Assembly: GCA_014649155.1 (NCBI GenBank)
Contig: BMSM01000010.1
Coordinates: 1-64,000 of the forward strand
Direction of reading: 5' to 3'
DNA length: 64,000 nucleotides
Origin: Streptomyces griseoviridis
GTDB lineage: Bacteria > Actinomycetota > Actinomycetes > Streptomycetales > Streptomycetaceae
Positions within the stretch are counted from its first letter, which is position 1, and each line of letters opens with the position of its first letter. The translations under genes and the position numbers were made by a program. Positions 43,046 through 51,260 of the stretch are shown here, one piece after another. Below the pieces are notes generated by a model. The model saw nothing but the letters and a program-made list of their open reading frames with translations. It was not told the DNA's origin and ran no database searches.

Positions 43046-44209
43046 GTGACCGTCGAACCGACCGCGGCCACCCGGCCCCGTGACCGCAGGCAGCAGATCG
43101 TCGAGGCGGCCGGGCGCGTCTTCAGCGAGCGCGGCTACCACGCCGCGTCCATGGAGGAGATCGCCTCCGGCGTGGGGATCACCGCCGCGGCGCTGTACCG
43201 GCACTTCCCCAACAAGTACGCGCTGTTCGCCGAGTGCGCCGACGTGATGGCCGACGGGCTCGTCGCCGCCCTCGACGACGTGCCCGCCGGGACGCCGCTG
43301 CGTGACGTGCTCCGCGCCGTCACCCGGGTCACCGTCGCCCACCGCGCCGCGGGCGGCCTGTACCGCTGGGAGGCCAGGTTCCTCATCCGCGCCGACCGGC
43401 GCCGTCTCGGCGCCAAGTTCGGGCGGGTCGTCGGCCGGGTGGACGCGGCGGTGCAGCGCGCCTACGCCTTGCCCGACGGGCGGCTGCGGGCCGCGGCGGC
43501 CCTGGGCGCGATCGGGTCCGTCACGATGCACCGCACCTCGATCGCCGGGCGCCGGGCCGAGGACCTGCTGTCGGCGGCGGCCCTGCGGGTGGCCCTCACC
43601 GACCCCGCGGCCCCCCGGCGGCTCGCCCGCGCCGTCGAGCTGCCCGCCCGGCCGGTGCCGCGCACCCGCCGCGCGGAGATCCTCGCCGCCGCCATCCCGC
43701 TGTTCGCCCGGGACGGCTTCGCCCATGTGACGAACGGGCAGATCGCGCGGGAGGTGGGACTCGCGCCGTCCGCGCTCTACCGCCACTACTCCGGCAAGGT
43801 CGACATCCTCGCGGCGGCCTGCCTCCAGGCGGCCGGGCTGCTGGCCCAGGGAGTGGAGCGCAGCCTCCAGGAGGTGACCGGCCCGCACGAGGCGCTCGTC
43901 GCGCTGGCCGCCACCCACGTCGCCTACAGCTTCGAGTACACCGCGCTCAACAGCGTCGCCGAGGCCGAGGTGGCCGGCCTGCCGGCCGGGCTGCGGCGTC
44001 CCGTGGTCCTCGCGCAGCGCGACCACATCGCCGTATGGGAGCAGCAACTGCTCCTGGCCCGGCCGGAGCTGGACCCCCGCCAGGCCCGGGTGCTGGTGCA
44101 CGCCGCCTTCGGGGCGGCGGTGGAGGCCGGCCGCCGGCTGCGCTGGCGGGACAGCCCGGCCCACCGCGACGCCGTGACCGCCCTGGTCGTGGGCGCCCTC
44201 GGGATCTGA
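43046..44209 (+). CDS. tandem TetR/AcrR regulator with two DNA-binding domains
   Basis: 387 residues, twice the usual TetR length. Each half has its own TetR helix-turn-helix: QIVEAAGRVFSERGYHAAS and GITAAALYRHFPNK near the start, and EILAAAIPLFARDGFAHVT and GLAPSALYRHYSGK around residue 215. Each is followed by a helical ligand domain. A monomer could thus act like a fused dimer. It converges on the rubber oxygenase gene lcp, with a hairpin between them. TetR-type regulators are known to control lcp genes in other actinobacteria, so lcp is a candidate target. GTG 43046 has no clear ribosome-binding site. Confidence 0.82.
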   Translation: MTVEPTAATRPRDRRQQIVEAAGRVFSERGYHAASMEEIASGVGITAAALYRHFPNKYALFAECADVMADGLVAALDDVPAGTPLRDVLRAVTRVTVAHRAAGGLYRWEARFLIRADRRRLGAKFGRVVGRVDAAVQRAYALPDGRLRAAAALGAIGSVTMHRTSIAGRRAEDLLSAAALRVALTDPAAPRRLARAVELPARPVPRTRRAEILAAAIPLFARDGFAHVTNGQIAREVGLAPSALYRHYSGKVDILAAACLQAAGLLAQGVERSLQEVTGPHEALVALAATHVAYSFEYTALNSVAEAEVAGLPAGLRRPVVLAQRDHIAVWEQQLLLARPELDPRQARVLVHAAFGAAVEAGRRLRWRDSPAHRDAVTALVVGALGI

Positions 44210-44254
44210 CCCCGGGTGCCCGCGCCCGCCGTGAAGCGACGCGGACACCCGGGG
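44210..44254. terminator. hairpin between tetR and lcp
   Basis: CCCCGGGTG (44210-44218) pairs perfectly with CACCCGGGG (44246-44254). After one mismatch the stem continues with CCGCG/CGCGG. It sits in the 62-bp gap between convergent genes. Confidence 0.65.
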
Positions 44255-44271
44255 CGGCCGGGCCCGGCGGC

Positions 44272-45480
44272 TCAGCCCGCCGGACGGTTCCCGGTCGGGA
44301 TCGTGATGGGGGTGGTGGTCGCCGAGGACCCCTTGTTCAGGAACAGCATGGCCAGGGCCCGCACGAACTGGTCGACCATGTAGAACGTCCCGGGCATCAG
44401 CGGCGACAGGCCCTCGCGGAACAGGATGTACGCCGGCCACGCCGTGCGGACCAGCGCCGCCGCCGCGTAGTCGCGCCGCAGCCCCAGCCAGTCGCCGATC
44501 TCGTCGCTGAGGACGTAGCGGACGAACTCGTTGAGGAAACCGCGGGTGACCCCGAGGTCGATCTGCGCGGTCAGCCCGAGCAGTTCCTCGGCCAGCTCCT
44601 TGCCCTCCGTCGTCGGGGCCAGGATCGGCGTGAGCACCTGAGCCGACTGGGCGTCCGCCGCCGCCCAGGTCTGCGGGATGTACGCGTCCGGGACACCGAG
44701 CAGGTGCAGGGCGACCTGCCAGGAGTGCAGGAACGCCTCCTGGTCCGCGGCCGGGAACGGGACCTTCCAGTCCAGCAGCCTCCGGCGGACGTAGGTGCCC
44801 AGGCTGTGGAAGGTGACCAGGATGTCGGCGGCGCTGATCGGGATGTCCTGGTCGGCGCCGCCCGCCCAGTGCGGGGACTGCGGCAGCAGATGCCGCACCG
44901 CGGCGTGCACCAGCCGGGTCTTGTTGGCGGTGACGACGAACTGCCCGGTCGGCTCGAACGCCTTGAGCTGGGACAGGTCGTAACCGAACGTGAACGTCTT
45001 GGCCGCGCGGTCCTGCATGTCGGCCCCGCCCGCCGACCAGTACACGCTGCGGGCCTCGCGCGGGATCACCGTGCTCATGATGCCGCTGCCCAGGCCGTAC
45101 AGCATGAACAGGTAGGTGTCCCGGCGCCGGTTGAAGTCGGCGGCACGGGCCAGCTTCGCGGAGTCGGCCCACGAGGGCAGCCGGTTGACCTGGCGCAGAT
45201 GCGCGGTGAGGTCGGCGGGCAGGCCGCCGGGCAGCGGATCGCCGTTGTTCACCCACGACGCCATCGCCTTGTTGACCGACGGGACCAGGCCCTTGTCGAG
45301 CAGCGAGGCCATCAGCGGGTCGGTCGCGTCGTCCCAGACGTACGCCGGATCGGCGCCCGTGCCACTGCCCGCGACCGAGTCGGCCGACGGCCACGCCCAC
45401 GCCTTGGCGGGGGCCGTCACGCTCACCAGACCGAGCGCGGCACCGAGGGACAGAACTCTTCTCCGGTTGAGATTCTCCAT
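44272..45480 (-). CDS. lcp: latex-clearing protein (rubber oxygenase, DUF2236)
   Basis: 402 residues from the ATG at 45480. A twin-arginine signal (NRRRVLSLGAALG, residues 5-17) exports it folded with its b-type heme. Lcp cleaves cis-1,4-polyisoprene endolytically with O2. In the characterised Streptomyces sp. K30 enzyme Arg164, Lys167, Thr168 and the axial heme ligand His198 are essential. The same spacing is found here with an offset of six: Arg158, Lys161, Thr162 and His192 (in RLVHAAVRH). The oxiAB aldehyde-dehydrogenase genes that follow lcp in K30 are not seen here. A palindrome lies ~100 bp upstream. Confidence 0.93.
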   Translation of the reverse strand: MENLNRRRVLSLGAALGLVSVTAPAKAWAWPSADSVAGSGTGADPAYVWDDATDPLMASLLDKGLVPSVNKAMASWVNNGDPLPGGLPADLTAHLRQVNRLPSWADSAKLARAADFNRRRDTYLFMLYGLGSGIMSTVIPREARSVYWSAGGADMQDRAAKTFTFGYDLSQLKAFEPTGQFVVTANKTRLVHAAVRHLLPQSPHWAGGADQDIPISAADILVTFHSLGTYVRRRLLDWKVPFPAADQEAFLHSWQVALHLLGVPDAYIPQTWAAADAQSAQVLTPILAPTTEGKELAEELLGLTAQIDLGVTRGFLNEFVRYVLSDEIGDWLGLRRDYAAAALVRTAWPAYILFREGLSPLMPGTFYMVDQFVRALAMLFLNKGSSATTTPITIPTGNRPAG

Positions 45481-45575
45481 TGACTTACTCGCTTCCCTGA
45501 GTGAGCAGGCGGCGCCATCGACGCCTTCACCACGTGCAAGTGCGCTGATCGCCGCGCTTTCGGTCGTTCCGAGTC

Positions 45576-45595
45576 ATGTGATTCCTGATTAACAT
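45576..45595. promoter_or_regulatory. palindrome in the lcp promoter region
   Basis: A 20-bp imperfect palindrome (outer arms ATGT at 45576-45579 and ACAT at 45592-45595, with further matches GATTC/GATTA inside; 14 of 20 positions symmetric) lies 96-115 bp upstream of lcp in an unusually AT-rich patch. It is a good candidate for a TetR operator. Confidence 0.45.
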
Positions 45596-45652
45596 AGCGA
45601 GGTGGCTCGGCGGGGGCAATGGTCGTGACGGAGGCCGTCCGGACACAGCGGC

Positions 45653-45685
45653 GGGGGCGGCCCCCTCGCCGAGGAGACCGCCCCC
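45653..45685 (-). terminator. terminator after the GH92 gene
   Basis: GGGGGCGG (45653-45660) pairs with CCGCCCCC (45678-45685), and the loop contains an additional small CCTCG/CGAGG stem. It lies 16 bp beyond the GH92 stop on the minus strand. Confidence 0.65.
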
Positions 45686-45700
45686 ACCCGTCAGTTCGCG

Positions 45701-48055
45701 TCAGTCGCCGGCCACCGCGGGCGGCGCGGCGCCCACCCCCCAAGCGGTGGGCGTGTCCGACAGCCCGACCCGGATCGTGCCGGCGCGCAGCAGCTCCCGG
45801 TGGGACAGCCAGCTCCCGCGCGGCGTCCCCCGGTCCGTGCGCACGGAGGACACGTACCGCGCGGCGGAGGCGTCGGCTCCCGGGGCCACGACGGTGATCC
45901 GGCGCCCGTGCTCCGGCCGGATCTCGACCTTCTCGAACATCGGCGCCGAGACGATGTACGTCGCCGAGCCGGGCTGCGCCTCGAAGATCCCGGCCATGGC
46001 GAACACCAGCAGCGACGAGGTGGCGCCGAGGTCGTCGTTGCCGGGCATGCCGTAGACGTCGTCGGTGAACAGCGTGCGCAGCGCCCGCAGCACCGCCGAG
46101 GTCTTCCACGGCGAGCCGGTCCACGCGTACATCCACGGGGCGTGGAAGTCGGGCTCGTTGTTCGGGTTGAAGGCGAAGTTGTCGTGGTAGTCGTACGCGC
46201 CCGTCACCCAGGACTCCGAGGCGGCCTTCGCCGGGTCGGAGAGCACGGTCGGCAGGTCGAAGAAGGCGTCGAGCCGCCGCTCGGCCGCGTCCCGGCCGCC
46301 CATCAGCCCGAACAGGGTCCCGGGGTCCTGCTGGCCGAGCCACTGGTACTGCCACGCGGTGCCCTCGTGGAAGGCGCCGGACTGCGTGGGGTCGGTGGTG
46401 CCGGCCGCCGTGCCGTCCTCGTTCCGGGCCACGGGGAAACCGGTGAAGCCCTTCGAGGTGACGCCGGAGTCCCACAGGTGGGCGAAGTCGTCACAGCGGG
46501 CGGCGAGCGTCTCGGCCTTCTTCCGGTGGCCGAGCCCCGCGGCCATCGTGGACAGCGCGCAGTCGCCCAGGGCGTACTCGAGGGTGGCCGACCCCGCCTG
46601 GCGGCTGTCGCCGTACAGGTAACCGGGCAGGTTCCGGTAGGCGACCCAGCCGTTCGCCACGTACGAGGGGTTGCCGTCCCGGCCGCGGAAGAGGGACTGG
46701 TCCTCGGGGACCTCGTTGGCGTTCTTCCAGAGCGCGGCGAACAGCCCGCGGGCGGTGGGGTCGTCGAGCAGGCCGCGGTTGTACAGGTCCACGACGAACG
46801 GCGTGACCGGGTCGCCGCTCATCACGTTGGTCTCGCCGTTGCCGAGCCCCCAGCGCGGCAGCCAGCCGGCGTCCTCGTGGACACGCAGCAGGGACCGGGC
46901 CATGTCCGCGGCCCGGTCCGGGTGCAGCAGCGCGACCAGCTGGTTCTGCGAACGGTAGGTGTCCCAGAGGGAGAACATCTGGTAGTAGGGGGAGTCCGCG
47001 CGGTGCACCTGGTCGTCGAAGCCGCGGTAGCGGCCGTCCACGTCGGAGCCGACCGACGGGTGCAGCAGTGAGTGGTAGAGCGCCGTGTAGTAGGTGCGCT
47101 GGTCGGCGGTGCTGCCGCCGGCCACCCGCATCCGGCTCAGCTCCTCGCGCCAGGTGTCGTGCGCGGCGGCGCGGGCCCGGTCGAACGACCTCGGCTGCTC
47201 GGCCCGGCGGTTCAGGCGCGCCCCGTCCACCGAGGTGTAGGACAGGCCCACCGAGGCGCCCACCCGCTTCCCCCCGGAGGGGTCGAACGTCAGCCAGGCA
47301 CCGGCCCGCTGAGCGCCCCGCGACGCCTCCCGCCGCCCGGCGGTGAGGGTGTCGTCGCTCCAGGTGCCGAACGCCGAGAACGTCCGGTCGAACCGGGCGC
47401 TGAAGTAGACCCGGTAGCGCTCCTTGCCGGTCTCCCCGCAGAAGTTGCCGCCCTGCACCCAGCCTTCCACGGTGTCGTCGCCGACCACCCGGACGTCCCC
47501 GGCGTAGGTGCTGCCGTTGCTCTGCCCGGCCTCGACGAGGATGTTCTCGGCGTCCGCGCCGTCGGGGAAGGTGTAGCGGTGCTGCCCGGTCCGCTGCGTC
47601 GCCGACAGCTCGGCCTCGATGCCGCCTGCGAGGGTCACGCCGTAGTAGCCCGGTGCCCGCCGCTCGTCGTCATGGCTGAACTCCGCCGCGTACCGCGCCG
47701 GATCGGAGGAGGTCACCGTGCCGGTGGTCGGCATGAACCGGATGTTGCCCATCGTCTGACAGCCGACGCCCGAGAGGTGCGTGTGGCTGAAACCGAGGAT
47801 GCTGTCCTGCGCGTAGTCGTACGAGGCGTACTTGTTCAGCTGGGTGTCGGGGCTGAGCTGGACCATGCCGAACGGAGTGGTGGCGCCCGGGAAGGTGGTC
47901 CCGTCGCCGTTGTTGCCGATCGACGTGTCGACCAGCGTGGTGGGGTCGGCCGCGAACCCCGGGGGCCGTTCCCCGGCGTGCGCGGCGCCGGTGGTGGCCG
48001 CGGCCACAGTGATGACGGTCAACGCGCCGGTGAACGCCCGTTTCCACGCTCTCAT
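45701..48055 (-). CDS. GH92 family glycoside hydrolase (alpha-mannosidase type), secreted
   Basis: 784 residues from the ATG at 48055 (RBS GGAAGG). A Sec signal peptide ends near GAAHA (residue ~24). The GH92 N-terminal beta-sandwich begins LVDTSIGNNGDGTTFPGATTP. The (alpha/alpha)6 barrel carries SLWDTYRSQNQL, MSGDPVTPFVVDLY and GMPGNDDLGATSSLLVFAMAG with the acidic catalytic cluster near the end. GH92 enzymes are Ca-dependent exo-alpha-mannosidases that invert configuration. Secretion indicates use of mannan or glycoprotein glycans. A LacI-type operator overlaps the leader. Confidence 0.93.
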   Translation of the reverse strand: MRAWKRAFTGALTVITVAAATTGAAHAGERPPGFAADPTTLVDTSIGNNGDGTTFPGATTPFGMVQLSPDTQLNKYASYDYAQDSILGFSHTHLSGVGCQTMGNIRFMPTTGTVTSSDPARYAAEFSHDDERRAPGYYGVTLAGGIEAELSATQRTGQHRYTFPDGADAENILVEAGQSNGSTYAGDVRVVGDDTVEGWVQGGNFCGETGKERYRVYFSARFDRTFSAFGTWSDDTLTAGRREASRGAQRAGAWLTFDPSGGKRVGASVGLSYTSVDGARLNRRAEQPRSFDRARAAAHDTWREELSRMRVAGGSTADQRTYYTALYHSLLHPSVGSDVDGRYRGFDDQVHRADSPYYQMFSLWDTYRSQNQLVALLHPDRAADMARSLLRVHEDAGWLPRWGLGNGETNVMSGDPVTPFVVDLYNRGLLDDPTARGLFAALWKNANEVPEDQSLFRGRDGNPSYVANGWVAYRNLPGYLYGDSRQAGSATLEYALGDCALSTMAAGLGHRKKAETLAARCDDFAHLWDSGVTSKGFTGFPVARNEDGTAAGTTDPTQSGAFHEGTAWQYQWLGQQDPGTLFGLMGGRDAAERRLDAFFDLPTVLSDPAKAASESWVTGAYDYHDNFAFNPNNEPDFHAPWMYAWTGSPWKTSAVLRALRTLFTDDVYGMPGNDDLGATSSLLVFAMAGIFEAQPGSATYIVSAPMFEKVEIRPEHGRRITVVAPGADASAARYVSSVRTDRGTPRGSWLSHRELLRAGTIRVGLSDTPTAWGVGAAPPAVAGD

Positions 48056-48071
48056 CGTGATCCTTCCGTTC

Positions 48072-48083
48072 GACAACGTTGTC
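48072..48083. promoter_or_regulatory. LacI-type operator in front of the GH92 gene
   Basis: GACAACGTTGTC is a perfect 12-bp palindrome 17 bp upstream of the start codon. The TGACAACGTTGTCA form is a recurrent operator for LacI-family repressors of Streptomyces glycosidase genes. No LacI gene is adjacent. Confidence 0.65.
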
Positions 48084-48232
48084 ACGGTGGTGTCCGTCGA
48101 TCTTGGGCCCATGGACGCGCTTCCGTCAATGCGTCCGCCGACGCGTTCCGTTGGTACGTCGTCGCGTACGGCGGGTGTGGGGGGTGGGGGAGGGCGGGAG
48201 GCGGGCGGTGGGAGGTTCCTGGCGTTCGGTGA

Positions 48233-49255
48233 TCAGAGCGGCGCGGGAGAGGACGCCCCTCGGACCAGCAGCCGGGGGCTGCCCGAGCCGTCGGCGGGCA
48301 CGCTCCACAGGTCGCTGGAACCGACCTCGCCGTCGGCGGGCAGGGCGTAGGCGAGGGTGTCGTCGTCCAGCCAGGCGGCCTGGTCGTCGACGCTGTGCCG
48401 TTCGGCGAGCGGGGTCTCGCGCAGGGTGCGCAGGTCGAGGACGTACTCGCGCCACAGGTCGGTCCGGGACAGCACCCGCTTCTTGAAGGCGACCCGGGTT
48501 CCGTCGGGGGAGAGCGAGGGGCACTCCACGTTCTCGGCCAGGGTGGTGACCGACCGTTCGGAGACCGAACCGCGCACCAGGTACGTCCTGTTCGCGGTGT
48601 TGAGGGTGGCGTAGAAGGTGTCGTCGTCGGCGGCGAAGGTCACTCCCCAGAAGTTGACGTCGGCGGCGCGGTAGGACGCGCCGTCGAGGGTGATGGCGAA
48701 GGTCTCCAGGCTCGGGATCAGCCGCATGGTGCGGGTGTCCAGGATGGAGGTCCGGGTGGAGAAGAAGGTGGACGCGTAGGACTCGCCGGAGACGAAGACG
48801 GTCCAGGCGGCGAAGCGGCCGCTGGGGGAGACCCGGGCCCGGCTGGGCGTCCCCGCGAGGGCGAAGGTGCGTCGGGTGCGCAGCTCGGAGTCGAGCAGCA
48901 GGGCGCGGTGGCTCTGCTTGAGCACACCGGGCTCGGACCGGAGGCAGACGCCGGTGCCGGCCGCCGCGTAGAAGCGTACGCACTTCAGGCCGGAGGCCGT
49001 CCGGTCGCCGCCCGGGGCCGTGGCCGGCACCGAGGCGACCGCCGTGCGGTGCGGTCCCGCGGCCTCGTTGACGAACGCCAGCCGGCCCTCCCGGCCCAGC
49101 GTCACCGCGCCCGCGTGCGCGCGGGGGGCGCCCGCGTGCGGCCGGTCGGCGCGGTCGGCCCGGTCGGCGGCGCGCAGGACCATGCCGGTGGCGGCGCCGG
49201 CGAGGAGCAGGACCGCGACGGCGAGGACGAGGAGGCGGCGGTGGAGCGAGGTCAT
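48233..49255 (-). CDS. secreted/anchored beta-propeller-like (TolB-type) protein
   Basis: 340 residues. A single N-terminal hydrophobic segment (LLVLAVAVLLLAGAATG, residues ~8-24) acts as signal anchor. The rest has repeated WD40/TolB-like strands: ARVSPSGRFAAWTVFVSGE, FAADDDTFYATL, CPSLSPDGTRVAFKKR, AAWLDDDTLAYALP and SDLWSVPADGSG. The function of the family is unknown. It may bind a ligand or protein outside the cell. It is not obviously linked to GH92, although both are on the same strand 177 bp apart. A 9-bp repeat array lies upstream. Confidence 0.8.
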   Translation of the reverse strand: MTSLHRRLLVLAVAVLLLAGAATGMVLRAADRADRADRPHAGAPRAHAGAVTLGREGRLAFVNEAAGPHRTAVASVPATAPGGDRTASGLKCVRFYAAAGTGVCLRSEPGVLKQSHRALLLDSELRTRRTFALAGTPSRARVSPSGRFAAWTVFVSGESYASTFFSTRTSILDTRTMRLIPSLETFAITLDGASYRAADVNFWGVTFAADDDTFYATLNTANRTYLVRGSVSERSVTTLAENVECPSLSPDGTRVAFKKRVLSRTDLWREYVLDLRTLRETPLAERHSVDDQAAWLDDDTLAYALPADGEVGSSDLWSVPADGSGSPRLLVRGASSPAPL

Positions 49256-49594
49256 GGGGTCCTCGGGGGTGCGGGCTTCGGCGGGGCGGTCGGCGGGGTT
49301 TCGCGGGCGGTCGGTGGTGGCCGGTGCTGGTCATGGGGTGGGCGGGGCGTGGCGTCCGCGGCCGGGGTGGCCGTCCGGGGCCGGTCGGCGGCGGGCGCTC
49401 GGGGCCGCGGGGAGTGAGCGGGGGCCGGGGGAGTGGGCCGGGGGAGCGGCGGGGCCGGTGTGCCCCGGCGGTCGGCGGGTGGTCGCCGGCCCGGGACCGG
49501 TGGGCCGCCGGTGCCCGCGCCGGTGGACGACGAGGAGGTGCGGGGGACGCGGTGACACCGGCGCCCCCCGGCGCGGCACCGGCGGCCCGGGTCT

Positions 49595-49954
49595 CACGGA
49601 GGTCATGGGCGGCACGGGTTCCAAGGGCCTCACGAGCGGCACGGGTTCCACGGGCGTCGCGTGTTGCACGGAGATCTGCCGCGGCATGGATCTCGGGGAG
49701 GTCACTCGCACATCGTGGCTCACGGGCGTCGCGTGTTGCACGGAGATCTGCCGCAGCACGGATCTCACGGAGGTCACCGGCACCTCGTGGCTCACGGGCG
49801 TCACACGTCTCACGGAGATCACCTGGCTCACCGATCTCACGGGCGTCACGCGCGTCACGTGTCTCATGGGCGTCACAAGGGGCACGGATCTCACGGACGT
49901 CATCCGTGACACGCGTGGCACAGGCGGTACGGCTTCCACGGGCGTCACCGGCGG
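49595..49954. repeat. tandem array of forty 9-bp units
   Basis: From 49595 the sequence is organised in strict 9-bp steps, nearly all beginning CAC or CAT (for example CACGGGCGT, CACGGATCT, CACGGAGAT, CACGGGTTC). Forty units fit without a single length change. Two 72-bp blocks (49649-49720 and 49721-49792) are near-identical higher-order copies. The array ends two units inside the stop region of the MFS gene. The remaining 49256-49594 stretch is GC-rich with nothing recognisable. Confidence 0.85.
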
Positions 49955-51234
49955 CCGTCGTCCCCGTGGGCCGGGCGCAGGACCGAACCGGCGACGGCCG
50001 CGCAGCACAGCAGGCCGAGCGCGGAGCCGGCGAGGGCCGGGCCGTCGCCCCACAGCGTCCAGGCGGCGCCGAAGCCCAGGGAGCAGCCGAACCGGGCCAG
50101 GGCCTGGCCGGTGCCGACGAGGGCGAGACCGCTGGCCCGCAGGTGCTCGGGCACCACCCCGGCCAGCGCGGCCGGCAGCACCCCGTCGGTCGCCGCGTAG
50201 AACACGCCGTGCAGGGCCAGCACCAGCGGCACGAGCAGCGGGGTGGCCGGGGCCCACAGCAGCAGGCCGTACGCGGTCAGCAGGGCCCCGTGTCCGGCGA
50301 GGAACACGGTGTGCCGGCCGACCCGGTCGGCGAGCGCGCCCAGCGGCACGGCCAGCAGCAGGAACACCGCGGCGGTGCCCAGCGGCAGCAGGGTGAACCA
50401 CTCCTCGCCGACCTCCGCGCGGCGTTGCAGCAGCAGGTAGAGGAACGCGTCGCTGACCGTGGTCAGGCCCAGCAGCGCAGCGCACCCGGCCAGCGACCGC
50501 AGCCGGGGCAGCCGCAGCAGGGCCAGCGCCTCCCGCACCCGGACCGGGGCCAGCCCCCCGTCCGCGTCCGCGACCGCGCCGGGCGGCGCGGCGGGCCGCT
50601 GTCGCCGGCCGGGCACGAACAGCACCAGCACCAGCACGCCCAGCACGGCGACGCACGCGCTCACCCCGAACACCGCGTCATAGCCGTCGGCCGCCACACT
50701 CAGGATGAGGAACGCGGCCAGCGGGCCGAGCATCGCCCCGGTGGTGTCCATCGCCCGGTGCACTCCGAAGGCCCGGCCCTGGCGCGCCACCGGCGTGGAC
50801 AGGGAGATCATCGCGTCCCGGGGCGCGGTGCGCAGCCCCTTCCCGGTCCGCTCCAGCGCGAGCACCGCGCCGAGCGCGCCGATGCTCCCGGCGACCAGCA
50901 GCAGCGGCTTGGCCAGGGCGGACAGGCCGTAACCGAGCCCCGCGAGGAGCTTGTGGCCGCGCACCCGGTCGGCGAGGTGCCCGCCGGTGAGCTGGACCAG
51001 CGCGCCGACGCCGTTGTAGACACCGTCGAGGGTGCCGAAGGCCAGCGGGCTGAAGCCGAGCGTGGTGACGAGGTACAGCGGGAGGACGGCGGTGACCATC
51101 TCCGAGGAGACGTCGGTGATCAGGCTGACCGTGCCGAGGACGAGCACGACCGGGGCGACGCCCGGCCGCCGGCCGCGTCTTCGGCCCGGTGCGCGGTCCG
51201 CCGCCGGCGGGGCGGAGCGATCGGTGAGGTACAC
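49945..51234 (-). CDS. MFS transporter
   Basis: 429 residues from a GTG at 51234 (VYLTDRSAPPAAD) with GGGAG about 11 bp upstream. Twelve hydrophobic segments. The first reads VVLVLGTVSLITDVSSEMVTAVLPLY, and the conserved loop motif GGHLADRVRGHK follows helix 2. The group with LERTGKGLRTAPRDAMIS resembles uncharacterised MFS proteins of the YfkF/quinolone type. It lies 26 bp downstream of a GT2 gene in the same direction, so the pair may export and build a glycolipid. The stop lies inside the 9-bp repeat array. Confidence 0.87.
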   Translation of the reverse strand: MYLTDRSAPPAADRAPGRRRGRRPGVAPVVLVLGTVSLITDVSSEMVTAVLPLYLVTTLGFSPLAFGTLDGVYNGVGALVQLTGGHLADRVRGHKLLAGLGYGLSALAKPLLLVAGSIGALGAVLALERTGKGLRTAPRDAMISLSTPVARQGRAFGVHRAMDTTGAMLGPLAAFLILSVAADGYDAVFGVSACVAVLGVLVLVLFVPGRRQRPAAPPGAVADADGGLAPVRVREALALLRLPRLRSLAGCAALLGLTTVSDAFLYLLLQRRAEVGEEWFTLLPLGTAAVFLLLAVPLGALADRVGRHTVFLAGHGALLTAYGLLLWAPATPLLVPLVLALHGVFYAATDGVLPAALAGVVPEHLRASGLALVGTGQALARFGCSLGFGAAWTLWGDGPALAGSALGLLCCAAVAGSVLRPAHGDDGRR

Positions 51235-51260
51235 GTACGGAACTCCCGTCGGGGGTGCGC

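Noticed and set aside
49595..49954. CRISPR array or a His-rich (HGR/HGD) peptide gene
   Set aside because: Units are 9 bp with no repeat-spacer structure. The His-x-x frame has no convincing start or RBS and simply reflects the 9-bp period.
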